DNA from: Candidatus Poribacteria bacterium | GTDB lineage: Bacteria; Poribacteria; WGA-4E; WGA-3G | Direction: 5' to 3' | DNA length: 64,000 bases | Assembly: GCA_022821965.1 (NCBI GenBank) | Contig: JAJECN010000057.1 | Coordinates: forward strand, 124,001 to 188,000 | Part shown: positions 16,309-25,323 of the stretch, piece by piece | How the letters are laid out: each line of letters begins with the position of its first letter | Numbering within the stretch: position 1 is the first letter of the stretch | Made by a program: the position numbers and the translations under genes | The notes under the pieces: model-generated | Database searches by the model: none | What the model was told of the DNA's origin: nothing | Seen by the model: only the letters and a program-made list of their open reading frames with translations

Positions 16309-16715
16309 GTATCAGTTCCTCGAGATATAGTCAGTCGCAATTATGTTAGTAGAGAAAAATCAATACTATAGTAACGCGAGTTCGATAATAAAAATCCAAG
16401 TCCAGATGTAGGTTGGGTTGAGCGGTAAAAGACATAGATTTATCTTGATTGATATGGAAGATTCTGATTTTGATGACTCTATCCATAGAAATAGGTATAG
16501 CGAAACCCAACAAACCAATCGCTTTGGGAATAAAAAAGCGTTGGGTTTCACTCGGACTTTGGTAATGTCAGGTTTCTCAATGAACTTGAAGGTCATCTTT
16601 TGTGTGAGATTTTCGTGGGTTCCCGTTCAACCCAACCTACGTGTTTATACCAGACCCATGTTAGGGTACAGATAAAAAACTAATACAAAAAATCTTTCAA
16701 AAGGAGACAATAATC
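16309..16715. other. Intergenic region dominated by a MITE-like repeat
   Basis: Apart from the element at 16408-16640 no gene is evident. AAGGAGAC just before 16716 is the ribosome site of the lectin gene. Confidence 0.6.
16408..16640. repeat. MITE-like element, 233 bp, terminal inverted repeats
   Basis: Ends are GTAGGTTGGGTTGAGCGG and CGTTCAACCCAACCTAC (inverted). Internally the motif GTTGGGTTTC and its complement GAAACCCAAC recur as a second inverted pair. A homologous element of about the same length occupies 28393-28624, and one end is found at 21645-21673. It encodes no transposase. Confidence 0.6.
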
Positions 16716-17957
16716 ATGAGGTTTCAAAACTTCAGACACCCGCTTGTGGCTTTCATTGGGATTTTGGCATTTTTACTTGTTGCCCCATTGTCCAGCATTG
16801 CTGAGGAGGAAGCGAGCACCCTTTCCGGACGCGTTGTTGATATGGAGGGGAATCCTGTTTCGGATCTCACGTTGGGGGTTCAACCGATTGACATTATTGA
16901 TGGTGAAATGTGGCAGATACCTACACCGATGGAACAATCTCGGACCAATTCAATCGGTAGCTTCCGCATCGGCAGCATCGTTCCGGGGCACGCGAAATTG
17001 GTGGTGGTTCCAAAATCAGGAACCTTTGAACCGGATACGGAAATTCGTTCCATTGACATTGGAGGCTTAAGTTTCTTGCCAATTGACAGACCAAATTTCC
17101 AAGTATCGCACGAGCAGCGTCTTAGATTCGTCGCTACTTTTGAAGTCGAACCGAAGAAAGTGTCAGATGTAGGTGGCATCCCGCTTTATATCAAGTCAGG
17201 GGCGGATATCAAAGACATAACAGTAACCGTGAGACCTCGAATGCGCATCCGCTGTCGCGTCCTTTTGGCGGATGGTACACCCTTAGCCGACGCTACCGTA
17301 AAACTTCACCTACGCTATCGAAGTTTAGATGATGTGATGAGTGGGAATTTCAGCAGGAGTCCAACCTATACAGATTCGGATGGCTACTTTGTGATGTATG
17401 TGAATTTGCCAGCGTTTTGCACAGTGTCTGTGGAATATCAAGGGGACACAGCAACAGCGGAGACGTTTAAGATCGCAGAGGGGCAACGCCGTCATGATTT
17501 GGTTTTCCGGTTGAGCGAGGCTTCAGTTCCGCCTGTCCCGACGATGCCGATGCCGAACCCAATGGAAGCGTGGGTCGTGAATCCTGCTAATGGGCACGCC
17601 TATAAAAAGATTCGGTGTAAGCGTTGGGAGGATGCTCGCGCTACGGCGACTGCTGAAGGCGCGCATTTGGTGTCGATTAACGACGAAGCGGAGCAGAAAT
17701 GGCTTGTGGAAACATTCGGGGAGGAACCGTTTTTAATCGGGCTGACTCGTCTGGCAAATCAAACCGAATGGCAGTGGACAAGTGGTGAATCGGTTACGTA
17801 CACGAATTGGGCACTTCAGGAATTGGCAACGTATCGGGATGCACTCGTGTTTGTGGATATGATAAATGGAAAATGGCATATCGGGACACCTGAAAGTTTA
17901 CAGCGTATCGGCATTGCACTCCTCGAAAAAGAGGAGAGCAACTCCGATAAACCGTGA
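16716..17957 (+). CDS. Secreted protein with carboxypeptidase-regulatory-like domains and C-type lectin domain
   Basis: 413 residues with signal peptide. Residues ~33-75 (LSGRVVDMEGNPVSDLTL) and ~175-270 are CarboxypepD_reg-like beta-sandwiches. Residues ~285-405 form a C-type-lectin-like domain: GHAYKKIRCKRWEDARATA, AHLVSINDEAEQKWL, FLIGLTR, WQWTSGE. It probably binds carbohydrate or matrix at the cell surface. It sits just upstream of a permease pair (18076, 19694) and may be its cargo or partner (inference). Confidence 0.8.
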   Translation: MRFQNFRHPLVAFIGILAFLLVAPLSSIAEEEASTLSGRVVDMEGNPVSDLTLGVQPIDIIDGEMWQIPTPMEQSRTNSIGSFRIGSIVPGHAKLVVVPKSGTFEPDTEIRSIDIGGLSFLPIDRPNFQVSHEQRLRFVATFEVEPKKVSDVGGIPLYIKSGADIKDITVTVRPRMRIRCRVLLADGTPLADATVKLHLRYRSLDDVMSGNFSRSPTYTDSDGYFVMYVNLPAFCTVSVEYQGDTATAETFKIAEGQRRHDLVFRLSEASVPPVPTMPMPNPMEAWVVNPANGHAYKKIRCKRWEDARATATAEGAHLVSINDEAEQKWLVETFGEEPFLIGLTRLANQTEWQWTSGESVTYTNWALQELATYRDALVFVDMINGKWHIGTPESLQRIGIALLEKEESNSDKP

Positions 17958-17960
17958 ATG

Positions 17961-17995
17961 GTTATCAGTTATCGGTTATCGGTTATCAGTTAAGA
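17961..17995. repeat. Degenerate heptamer repeats (GGTTATC/AGTTATC)
   Basis: Five consecutive 7-bp units of the GGTTATC/AGTTATC type. Similar arrays are at 19601-19683, 36748-36775, 36880-36900 and 62318-62400, always between genes. Confidence 0.7.
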
Positions 17996-18075
17996 GATTT
18001 TATTGTATAGAACTTACGCAGATAGGCGATAATTAACTGACGATTGGTAACCTATAACTATTCAGAGGTAAGTTT

Positions 18076-19599
18076 ATGGCTATGCTTTGGCTTGTTATCC
18101 AACGAGAATTTGTTTCAAACGTGTTGACCTCCCGATTCATGATTGGGTTCATCGTGTGCGTGCTTTCAACAGCCGTCGCCGTTTTCGTTCAGGTAGACGA
18201 TTACGAGAAGCGTTTGTCGGGGTACAATACTGCTGTCCGGGAAGCGGAGATGGAAGCGCGGGAATGGGATCTCTATGTTGACATCAAACCGCAAGCGCAC
18301 CGAAAACCGAATCCTCTGAGTATCTTTAATGTCGGAACGGAGAATGACGGTGCCAATACGGTCACTGTTGAGTTGGGTAAGCCTATCTTTGAATTCACTT
18401 CCACAATTTGGGGGGCACCGACGCAGAAACGAGGCTCAGACAACCCCTTCCTCGCAATGTTCCTTTCCATTGATGTGGTTTTCATCTTCAAAATCGTGCT
18501 CAGCGCGTTAGCGGTTTTGTTTGCTTACAATACCATTTCGGGAGAAAGAGAAGACGGTACGTTGAAGCTTGTGTTGTCCAATTCGATACCGAGAGATACA
18601 GTTGTTTTGGGAAAATATCTCGGCGGAATGCTGTCGCTGTTCCCGATTGTTCTGGTGAGTTTAATCGTGGCACTGTTGATCGCCGTCTCTTCTCCAGTTA
18701 CCGGCTTTGATGGGAACGATATTGCCCACATCGTCCTGATATTCGGTGTTTCATTGTTGTACGTGTCAACGTGGTATCTTCTGGGATTGCTCCTGTCAGT
18801 TTGGACAAAGGAAACCGCAACGACGCTAATCCTTTCCATGTTTATCTGGGTGGTTCTGACAAGCGTTCATGCAAATGTTGTAACGTTTACAGTGGATAAA
18901 TTATCGCCCTATCAGTCGCAACCTGAAGGCGCATTTCTCCAACCTGCCTTCGATGTCTGGGACGAGTACAAAAGGGAACGGGATGCCTACTTCAAGCAGA
19001 GAGGCTACGACGATTTGCGAGCGTCAATTACTTGGGAACCTGAGACGAGTTCAACGGGGTTAGGCTCGAGTTCCTATACTGGAGGTTATTTCAGACTAAG
19101 GCGTTATAGCGTTACAAGTGTTGACAAGGCAGATACCTCCATCTTTCAAGAACTTTTAGGGTATCAAGAGCGGCTTCGGAGTGAATATGCGGGTAAAGCG
19201 GAGGAAATTCTTAACAAACCTGCGGAGGAACGAGAGCGAGCTGCAAAGCTTTCAGACGCGCTCTCCCGTATCTCGTTCGCAGATGTATATCACTTCGCTG
19301 TTGGTGCCATAGCAGGAACCGATAGACAGAGTTATAACGGTTTTATTGAGGATGCCAGAGCCTATAAACGTGAAATTGTTGAATATCTGAAGGATAAAGA
19401 AGCGTTTTCTTCGCGGGCGTGGTTCTCCACGGATAAGGGGACTGCAGATTTGGCAGATCTACCTGTTTTTAGATATAAAAAGCTCTCCCTCTCAGAAAGT
19501 TTCGCACGTGCGTCAATGGATATTTTGATTTTATTGGCGTGGAATATCGTTTTATTCATGGTGGCTTATGTGTCTTTCCTGCGATATGATATGAGTTAG
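18076..19599 (+). CDS. ABC-2 type transporter permease, type A (copy 1)
   Basis: 507 residues. One N-terminal membrane helix (~20-40), then an extracytoplasmic segment with HRKPNPLSIFNVG, a core of four or five helices after GEREDGTLKLVLSNSIPRD (the cytoplasmic coupling region of ABC-2 permeases), a second large soluble segment (~280-465) and a last helix. It needs an ATPase partner; none is encoded beside it, the only one in the window being at 33546. Forms a pair with the type B gene at 19694. Close paralog: 25324. Confidence 0.88.
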   Translation: MAMLWLVIQREFVSNVLTSRFMIGFIVCVLSTAVAVFVQVDDYEKRLSGYNTAVREAEMEAREWDLYVDIKPQAHRKPNPLSIFNVGTENDGANTVTVELGKPIFEFTSTIWGAPTQKRGSDNPFLAMFLSIDVVFIFKIVLSALAVLFAYNTISGEREDGTLKLVLSNSIPRDTVVLGKYLGGMLSLFPIVLVSLIVALLIAVSSPVTGFDGNDIAHIVLIFGVSLLYVSTWYLLGLLLSVWTKETATTLILSMFIWVVLTSVHANVVTFTVDKLSPYQSQPEGAFLQPAFDVWDEYKRERDAYFKQRGYDDLRASITWEPETSSTGLGSSSYTGGYFRLRRYSVTSVDKADTSIFQELLGYQERLRSEYAGKAEEILNKPAEERERAAKLSDALSRISFADVYHFAVGAIAGTDRQSYNGFIEDARAYKREIVEYLKDKEAFSSRAWFSTDKGTADLADLPVFRYKKLSLSESFARASMDILILLAWNIVLFMVAYVSFLRYDMS

Positions 19600-19600
19600 A

Positions 19601-19683
19601 AATGGTTGTCGGTTGTCAGTCGTCGGTTGTCAGGAAAATGGCTGGCTACTATCTTGCTGACTGCTGACTGCTGATTGCTGGGG
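19601..19683. repeat. Degenerate heptamer repeats between paired permeases
   Basis: Units such as GGTTGTC, AGTCGTC and GACTGCT repeated over ~80 bp (e.g. TGACTGCTGACTGCTGATTG). It fills the gap between permeases A and B; the equivalent gap in the second pair (26863-26875) has none, so the array was inserted or lost. Confidence 0.7.
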
Positions 19684-19693
19684 ACTATTAAAA

Positions 19694-21139
19694 ATGATTT
19701 TGCACATTGCAAAAAAAGAAATTCATCACAACCTCACGACACTCCGGTTTGCGTTGATGATAATCCTGCTGCCTGTTTTGTTTGTGGCGAATGCGCTGAT
19801 ATATAGCCTCGGCGATGGTGGTTATACGGCGCGGATTAATTCCTATAACGAACAGATGAGACAAAATAGGAAGCATATTACAGAACAAGCAAACATAAGT
19901 TTAGCGGAGTTAGCACTAAGAGGACCTGGAGATATCCCGAAACGTCCCAGCCGTCTAATATTCTGTGCCGGTGGCGTTAATGAAGTCGTATCGCGTTCTA
20001 TTAAGTTGAGAAGTGATGGAAGTATTAGTCGAAGTAGCGGTGTTGAGGATGAGGATTACGCGTGGCGACATCCATTGAGTTTGGAATATAAGGTCGTAAG
20101 CTCTGGCAGCAATTCAACGGGACGTGCCAAGATTAACTGGGTTTTTATCGGTGTCCTCATGAGTTTCTTTACGATCTTGTTCACATTTGATGCTATCGCT
20201 GGGGAACGGGCGCGCGGTACGCTAAGCCTCATAATGTCGAACACGGTCTCGCGCGGGCAAGTATTGTTAGGGAAATATCTCGGTGCATTTGTAACAGTCT
20301 TTCTACCACTTGTTATGGGTATTCTCGTAAACCTCTTAGTCGTTCTCCTCATTGGGGGTATTCCATTTGACGGAAGTGATTGGCTGTGCATTTTGGGGAT
20401 GGTTGGATTATTTGCATTGCTCGTTTCTATTTTTATTTTTCTCGGGCTTTTTTTCTCAAGTCGCGTCTCAAATGCCATTACAAGTTTAGTGTGGCTCTTA
20501 CTCACTTGGGTTTTTTTAGCATTTGTGTTTCCGAGTCTGCTCGGGATCTTTGTCGGTAATCTGAATCCGATTCCATCTGTTGATGAGATTTCCATGCGGA
20601 GACGTGCACAATTGGAGCAAATCGAGGACCAATGGCAACGGGAGCCGGAAAAGAAGTTAAGAAAATCACCTGCCATCGAAAGACCAGCCGTGGCGCGCCT
20701 CTGGGCGACATACTTCACCGAAATCAGCGACACAGAGACCCAGATCGCCGATGGACACATCGACCAGCAACTTCAACAGGTGCAACTCGCTCGAGATCTC
20801 ACCCAAATCTCTCCGATAGCGACTTTTCAATATGCGATGGAGGGACTTGCGAACACGAGCATCGTCGGTTATATGGATTTTGTGAAACAGGCGCGCCGTT
20901 ATCGTCAGACGTTTATAGATTTCATTAAAACGGAAGATCGGAGTAATCCGGAGAGTCTCCATATCTATCCTGTGAAAGAGGGATTATCGCAGAAGCCGGT
21001 GGATCCGGACGCTGTGCCGGTCTTTGAGGAGCGGATTTCATATCGGAGTGTGTTATCGCAAGTCGGTCTGCTGGTGCTGTTTAATCTGCTGTTCTTTATT
21101 GTCGCACAGGTCTCTTTTCTGATGAGCGAGATTAAGTGA
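19694..21139 (+). CDS. ABC-2 type transporter permease, type B (copy 1)
   Basis: 481 residues. N-terminal helix, extracytoplasmic part with PGDIPKRPSRL, then helices following GERARGTLSLIMSNTVSR (coupling region). C-terminal segment GLSQKPVDPDAVPVFEERI precedes the last helix (QVGLLVLFNLLFFIVAQVSF). Together with type A it would form a heterodimeric exporter channel. Paralogs: 26876 (very close), 35167 and 47221. Confidence 0.88.
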   Translation: MILHIAKKEIHHNLTTLRFALMIILLPVLFVANALIYSLGDGGYTARINSYNEQMRQNRKHITEQANISLAELALRGPGDIPKRPSRLIFCAGGVNEVVSRSIKLRSDGSISRSSGVEDEDYAWRHPLSLEYKVVSSGSNSTGRAKINWVFIGVLMSFFTILFTFDAIAGERARGTLSLIMSNTVSRGQVLLGKYLGAFVTVFLPLVMGILVNLLVVLLIGGIPFDGSDWLCILGMVGLFALLVSIFIFLGLFFSSRVSNAITSLVWLLLTWVFLAFVFPSLLGIFVGNLNPIPSVDEISMRRRAQLEQIEDQWQREPEKKLRKSPAIERPAVARLWATYFTEISDTETQIADGHIDQQLQQVQLARDLTQISPIATFQYAMEGLANTSIVGYMDFVKQARRYRQTFIDFIKTEDRSNPESLHIYPVKEGLSQKPVDPDAVPVFEERISYRSVLSQVGLLVLFNLLFFIVAQVSFLMSEIK

Positions 21140-21736
21140 TGATGCCTACCCATTTGCGTCGGTCGTGTTCGCCGTTGCATGGAGTTGTAAGTATTTCATT
21201 GATTAATTTCTGAACGTGCGATAAATCGCACTACTACAAGCAGCCCTGTTTGTAGTAGGAAACCCATTCATGGTCTCCCGTCAATTGCCGAATTATTTTT
21301 TACACTTCATCAAATCGTACCTACCATATTCAGTTCTATCTATCAACTGGGGTTCCTTTACTCTATTCAATTTGTGTAAGTCCTATTTGAATCAAGTTGA
21401 TAGTGAAAGAAAAATCTCTCCTTCTAACTGAAAATTACCCGAATAATGCTGTCCAAACCCCTCTGAAAATTTAAAATTAAAATAAAATGCAACTTTTTTG
21501 AAACTCGTTTGTAGTAACGACAACCTCAAAATGCGCGGTGGGAATTGAAGCAATTCATTTCAGGCAGCATGCTTGAAAATCGCTTCTACCTATAAGTTAG
21601 TGTTCTGTCCCCTCTAAGCTGATAGATTAGATTGGCAGAGGACGTTGGGTTTCACTGCGTTCAACCCAACCTACAACTTCTCAAAATAATCCTGACAAAA
21701 CATTAGTTAAAAAACGAAAAATTCGAGGAATCTATC
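21140..21736. other. Intergenic region, ~600 bp, repeats and leader
   Basis: Holds a small palindrome TGCGATAAATCGCA (21217-21230), a 98-bp leader-like repeat (21466-21563), and one end of the MITE family (21645-21673). No open frame with coding character was seen. Confidence 0.6.
21466..21563 (+). repeat. 98-bp repeat shared with the region upstream of the ABC ATPase
   Basis: Near-identical, in opposite orientation, to 34615-34714. Shared core includes AACTTTTTTGAAACTCGTTT and GACAACCTCAAAATGCGCGG (one mismatch in the other copy). In both places it lies on the same strand as, and upstream of, the next gene (TapB at 21737; ATPase at 34280), as expected of a shared regulatory leader. Confidence 0.7.
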
Positions 21737-22603
21737 ATGTTGAAAAGATTTCGTGTCATTTTTAGTTTGTTGTTCATTTTGGGTTTTAGTGCAACGCTGG
21801 TGGGGAAAGAAAGGGCTGATACCTATTTTCCACACACGCTCGGAAGTTACTGGGTTTATGAAGACAAAGACGGAAGCGAATTAACACGTCGTGTCATTGA
21901 GAATAAAGATATCGACGGAGAGACGTATCACGCCTTCAGTTATGAGCCGACCTTTGAAGATTGGGCGGATTATGACTATCATATCCACCCGCATCTCTAT
22001 CAAGTTGGTGAAGAGCGGATTACGTTCTGGGCCGGTGATAATGTAGAGAAAGCGGTCAAGGCGCGTCTTACCAAAGAGGTAGAAACCTTCGGCAAAATAC
22101 TTGAGAAGAATTTCGATCTCCTCTACGACATTGAGGTAGAGGCACAAGACCGGTTTTATGTGCTTCCAACGTCTGTTACCTTCAACGAAAAGTGGGACAC
22201 GGCACAGATAAAAGCCAAAGTCACGATGACACCTGATCCGCCGCAAGATCCTGAGGAAACGATATGTGAGTTCACTATTGTTGAAACAGGCAAGGTCTTA
22301 GGGACGGAAAACGTTGAGACCCCCGCTGGCACCTTTGAAGACTGTTTGAAAATTGAGTATCGGACAGCAACAGAGGTCGCAATATTGATGTCCCGCGCGA
22401 GTGGGGAATCGCATCCGCCTGATGAAGAGGAATCGAATCCGCCCGGTGAATCCATTACGACGCTGTGGGTAGCACCCAACGCCGGAATTGTCAAGTTTCA
22501 CCAAAAAGCTGGGGATATCCTTCTGACAGTTATAACTCACTCGCAAGTTAAGGCTTCAACCACGGTTAAAACCCTTGAATTAAAGCGGTATGAAGTCAAA
22601 TAG
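21737..22603 (+). CDS. Secreted TapB/DUF3108-like protein (copy 2)
   Basis: 288 residues with signal peptide (MLKRFRVIFSLLFILGF). Pattern as in copy 1: YFPHTLGSYWVYEDKDG, RLTKEVETF, LPTSVTFNEKW, AGTFEDCLKIEYR, TTLWVAPNAGIVKF, final LELKRYEVK. Upstream of the TonB receptor and second permease pair. Function unknown; the fold is probably a lipid- or ligand-binding beta-barrel. Confidence 0.75.
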   Translation: MLKRFRVIFSLLFILGFSATLVGKERADTYFPHTLGSYWVYEDKDGSELTRRVIENKDIDGETYHAFSYEPTFEDWADYDYHIHPHLYQVGEERITFWAGDNVEKAVKARLTKEVETFGKILEKNFDLLYDIEVEAQDRFYVLPTSVTFNEKWDTAQIKAKVTMTPDPPQDPEETICEFTIVETGKVLGTENVETPAGTFEDCLKIEYRTATEVAILMSRASGESHPPDEEESNPPGESITTLWVAPNAGIVKFHQKAGDILLTVITHSQVKASTTVKTLELKRYEVK

Positions 22604-22674
22604 ACTGACTTCTCAGATGAATAAATACTTTTCCCGCCTTGAAGCTGAGAAACGAGAAATTGGAGAAACCTATC

Positions 22675-22790
22675 ATGTTGAAAAGATTTCGCGTCGTTTT
22701 GAGTCTATTGTTCATTTTTGGCTTCGGTGCGACGCTGCTCCGTAAAGAAAAGACAGACACTTATTTCCCACACGCTCGGAGGTTAAAACG
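22675..22790 (+). pseudogene. 5' remnant of another TapB-like gene
   Basis: Starts MLKRFRVVLSLLFIFGFGA, matching copy 2, and reaches TDTYFPHA, where two bases of the CACACA run are missing, shifting the frame. Homology ends about ten bases later at CTCGGAGGTTA. The TonB gene begins right after it and appears to use the remnant's GGAGG as its ribosome site. Confidence 0.75.
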
Positions 22791-22795
22791 CCTGA

Positions 22796-25228
22796 ATGAA
22801 ACCACAATTCCTTATAATTTTACTTGCGTTCATCACCATGCCACTCTCTACCTTAGCCCAAACCGGCGATATTCAAGGCACCATCTATCAGCGAAGCACA
22901 GGGAAAGCCCTCGTAGATGCTGATGTTCATATCCTTGAAACCGGTCAACACCAAAAAACCGATGAAAATGGTACCTTCCACTTCACGGGGCTCGCCGAAG
23001 GTACATATACCTTTGTTGTAACATACCCTGTGGAAGCGGCACCCACAAAAGTGTCGGTAGACATCAGTAGCGGCGATACCACTGAGGTCAAAATACACCT
23101 CGGTGTAGCTTTTAAACTCGAAACAGTCGTGGTAGAAGGGAAACGCCTTCCACCGACAGTGAGTCGTAAGGAGATTCGGGGCAGTGAACTCCTTCGTATC
23201 CCCGGTTCTGCGAACGATGCCCTCAAAGGATTGACGACGCTCCCGAGCATCGGCATTCCAAACGATTACTTCGGGTCCCTCTACATCCGTGGAAGTGAAC
23301 CGGGATCTAACCTTTATTATCTCGATCGAACGCCTCTCGGCTACCCTTTCCATTGGGGCGGCTTGTTGTCAACCATCAGTTCAGAAACGATTGAGACAAT
23401 TGACATCTACGCCGGGGGTTACAGTGCCAAATTCGGACTGGATTCGCAAGCTGTGATTGACATCCATGCCCGTGACAGCATTAAGGAGCGATTGAATGGG
23501 AAATTTAACTTGAATATCCTCTATTCCGAAGGACTCCTCGAAGCCCGAATCGGTGACAAGGGATATATCTCTGCCTCTGGACGGCGCAGCTACTTAGACC
23601 TCATCGCTGGCCCGATTCTTGAGGCACAGACAGGACAAAAGCAGCAGTTTCCGTATTTTTCGGATTATCAGCTTAAATTTGCTCACTCACTGGGGGCAAA
23701 CCATCATCTCACCCTCAACGTCTTCGCTGCAACCGATCATTTTAAAATTGTCGAAGATAGCGGTGAATTTACCATTGGAGATGAAACAGGGGTTCAGGCG
23801 GTTGTAGGTGGGCTCACTTCTGTCCTTTTCAAAAATGGTTTTGATGGACAAGGTATCCATCTCCGTTCGGGCTTCACCGAGAGTCTCACCTCACACCTGT
23901 CCCTGACTCGTTCTCTCAATTTCCTCACTATCGCGGCTGAAATCCCTTTCGATGAACAGGTTTCTCTGAACCGCGAAGGCGAATGGGTACTCGATTCTGT
24001 CGATTATGGCCACTACGATGTAAAGATTACCGTGCCGGTCTATACGCTCCGTGAGGATGTATCCTATCGGTTAACGCCGCAGTTTCAATTTGAACCGGGT
24101 TTCCTCTTCTCGTTCAGTCCCGCCAACAGTTTTGAGGATGGCAGATTTCCTGAATACGAAACAGGTGATGAAGATGTAACGAGGGTTACCCCAATTATTG
24201 AAGATGGAGAGGTCATCGGAGAGGAGACGCGGATTGGACCGGAAAAGCGGTTAACGGGCGTGGAAGAGATACACGATGAATTTGGACACGATTTTTATCG
24301 TGCTGAAGGGTATCTACAGGGCCGTTATGATCCACTTTCATTTCTGTCGATAGCACTCGGCGTTCGATTGGATTATCTGAATGTAACTGATCAGGCCTCT
24401 ATTCAGCCACGGGGGAGTGTGAGTTTCAAACTGCCGGGCGGTTCTAATCTCCGTTTCGCGTATGGACATTATGAACAGAGCCCACAACCGTCTCATCTGT
24501 TAGCGGAAAACGGTAACCGAGCGTTGACATCGAGCCTCACGCGGCACTATATCATGGAATTAGAGCATGAATTCTCATCGCGGACCGAACTCAAACTTGC
24601 CACTTATTACAAGGATTCACAGAAGCTGGTAACACCGGATGAGGTCTCGAACTATCTCAATCAAGGGGCGGCATACGTTGGGGGTGCGGAGGTATTTCTA
24701 CGGCATCGGATCCCAGATAAGTTCTTCGGTTGGATTTCGTATGCGTATACGCATGCTGAACGCCGCGAGAATCCAAACGCTGTCTATCAACCTTACCTCT
24801 TTGATAATACCCGCATCGTCAGTGTGGTCGCCAGTTATAACTTTACACCGAATTTTGAGATCGGTGCGAAGTGGCAGTATCTCAGCGGCACCTCCGAAGT
24901 CCCTATCAGTTCTATCGTTCTCATCCAAGACCCCGTAACGCGTGGATTGAACCCGCTTTTGGCGAGTGCCGACGAGCAATTAAGCACCGAGCTGACACCG
25001 TATCATAAATTGGATTTTCGGGTGAGTTACAAATGGAAACTCTGGGGAGTGCATGTGGGTGTATTTCTTGATATTCTGAATGTATACAATCGTAAGAATA
25101 CGATACAGTTCATTTTTGAGGAGGCAACCCTTGATGTTCAAGGTCAGGAAGTCGGCATTGAACGTGAAGTCTTTGATGCCCCACAATTTCCTCGGATAAT
25201 TTATTTTGGATTGACGCTTGAATTTTGA
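22796..25228 (+). CDS. TonB-dependent outer-membrane receptor
   Basis: 810 residues with signal peptide (ending TLAQ). Residues ~22-100 are a CarboxypepD_reg-like domain (IQGTIYQRSTGKALVDADV), ~115-235 the plug (LTTLPSIGIPNDYFGSLYIRG, IDIYAGGYSAKFGLDSQAV), then a long beta-barrel ending in an aromatic residue (YFGLTLEF), as outer-membrane proteins do. It imports a ligand using TonB energy. A TonB box is not obvious. Its ribosome site GGAGG is inherited from the preceding pseudogene. Located directly before permease pair 2, suggesting an envelope transport module. Confidence 0.9.
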   Translation: MKPQFLIILLAFITMPLSTLAQTGDIQGTIYQRSTGKALVDADVHILETGQHQKTDENGTFHFTGLAEGTYTFVVTYPVEAAPTKVSVDISSGDTTEVKIHLGVAFKLETVVVEGKRLPPTVSRKEIRGSELLRIPGSANDALKGLTTLPSIGIPNDYFGSLYIRGSEPGSNLYYLDRTPLGYPFHWGGLLSTISSETIETIDIYAGGYSAKFGLDSQAVIDIHARDSIKERLNGKFNLNILYSEGLLEARIGDKGYISASGRRSYLDLIAGPILEAQTGQKQQFPYFSDYQLKFAHSLGANHHLTLNVFAATDHFKIVEDSGEFTIGDETGVQAVVGGLTSVLFKNGFDGQGIHLRSGFTESLTSHLSLTRSLNFLTIAAEIPFDEQVSLNREGEWVLDSVDYGHYDVKITVPVYTLREDVSYRLTPQFQFEPGFLFSFSPANSFEDGRFPEYETGDEDVTRVTPIIEDGEVIGEETRIGPEKRLTGVEEIHDEFGHDFYRAEGYLQGRYDPLSFLSIALGVRLDYLNVTDQASIQPRGSVSFKLPGGSNLRFAYGHYEQSPQPSHLLAENGNRALTSSLTRHYIMELEHEFSSRTELKLATYYKDSQKLVTPDEVSNYLNQGAAYVGGAEVFLRHRIPDKFFGWISYAYTHAERRENPNAVYQPYLFDNTRIVSVVASYNFTPNFEIGAKWQYLSGTSEVPISSIVLIQDPVTRGLNPLLASADEQLSTELTPYHKLDFRVSYKWKLWGVHVGVFLDILNVYNRKNTIQFIFEEATLDVQGQEVGIEREVFDAPQFPRIIYFGLTLEF

Positions 25229-25323
25229 GGACAAACTCTGGAGATGAATGGGAGAAAACAAAAAATGACAAGCATATTATGGCGCGACGGAGCGTGCCTA
25301 CTACTATGGAATGAGGTGAGTTT

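Noticed and set aside
17961-19683. CRISPR-like array
   Set aside because: The units are 7-bp degenerate heptamers without spacers, and no cas genes are present.
25265-25323. Short ORF starting ATGACAAGCATATTATGG before permease A copy 2
   Set aside because: It has a good ribosome site but runs into repeat-like sequence and overlaps the permease start out of frame; probably a leader.
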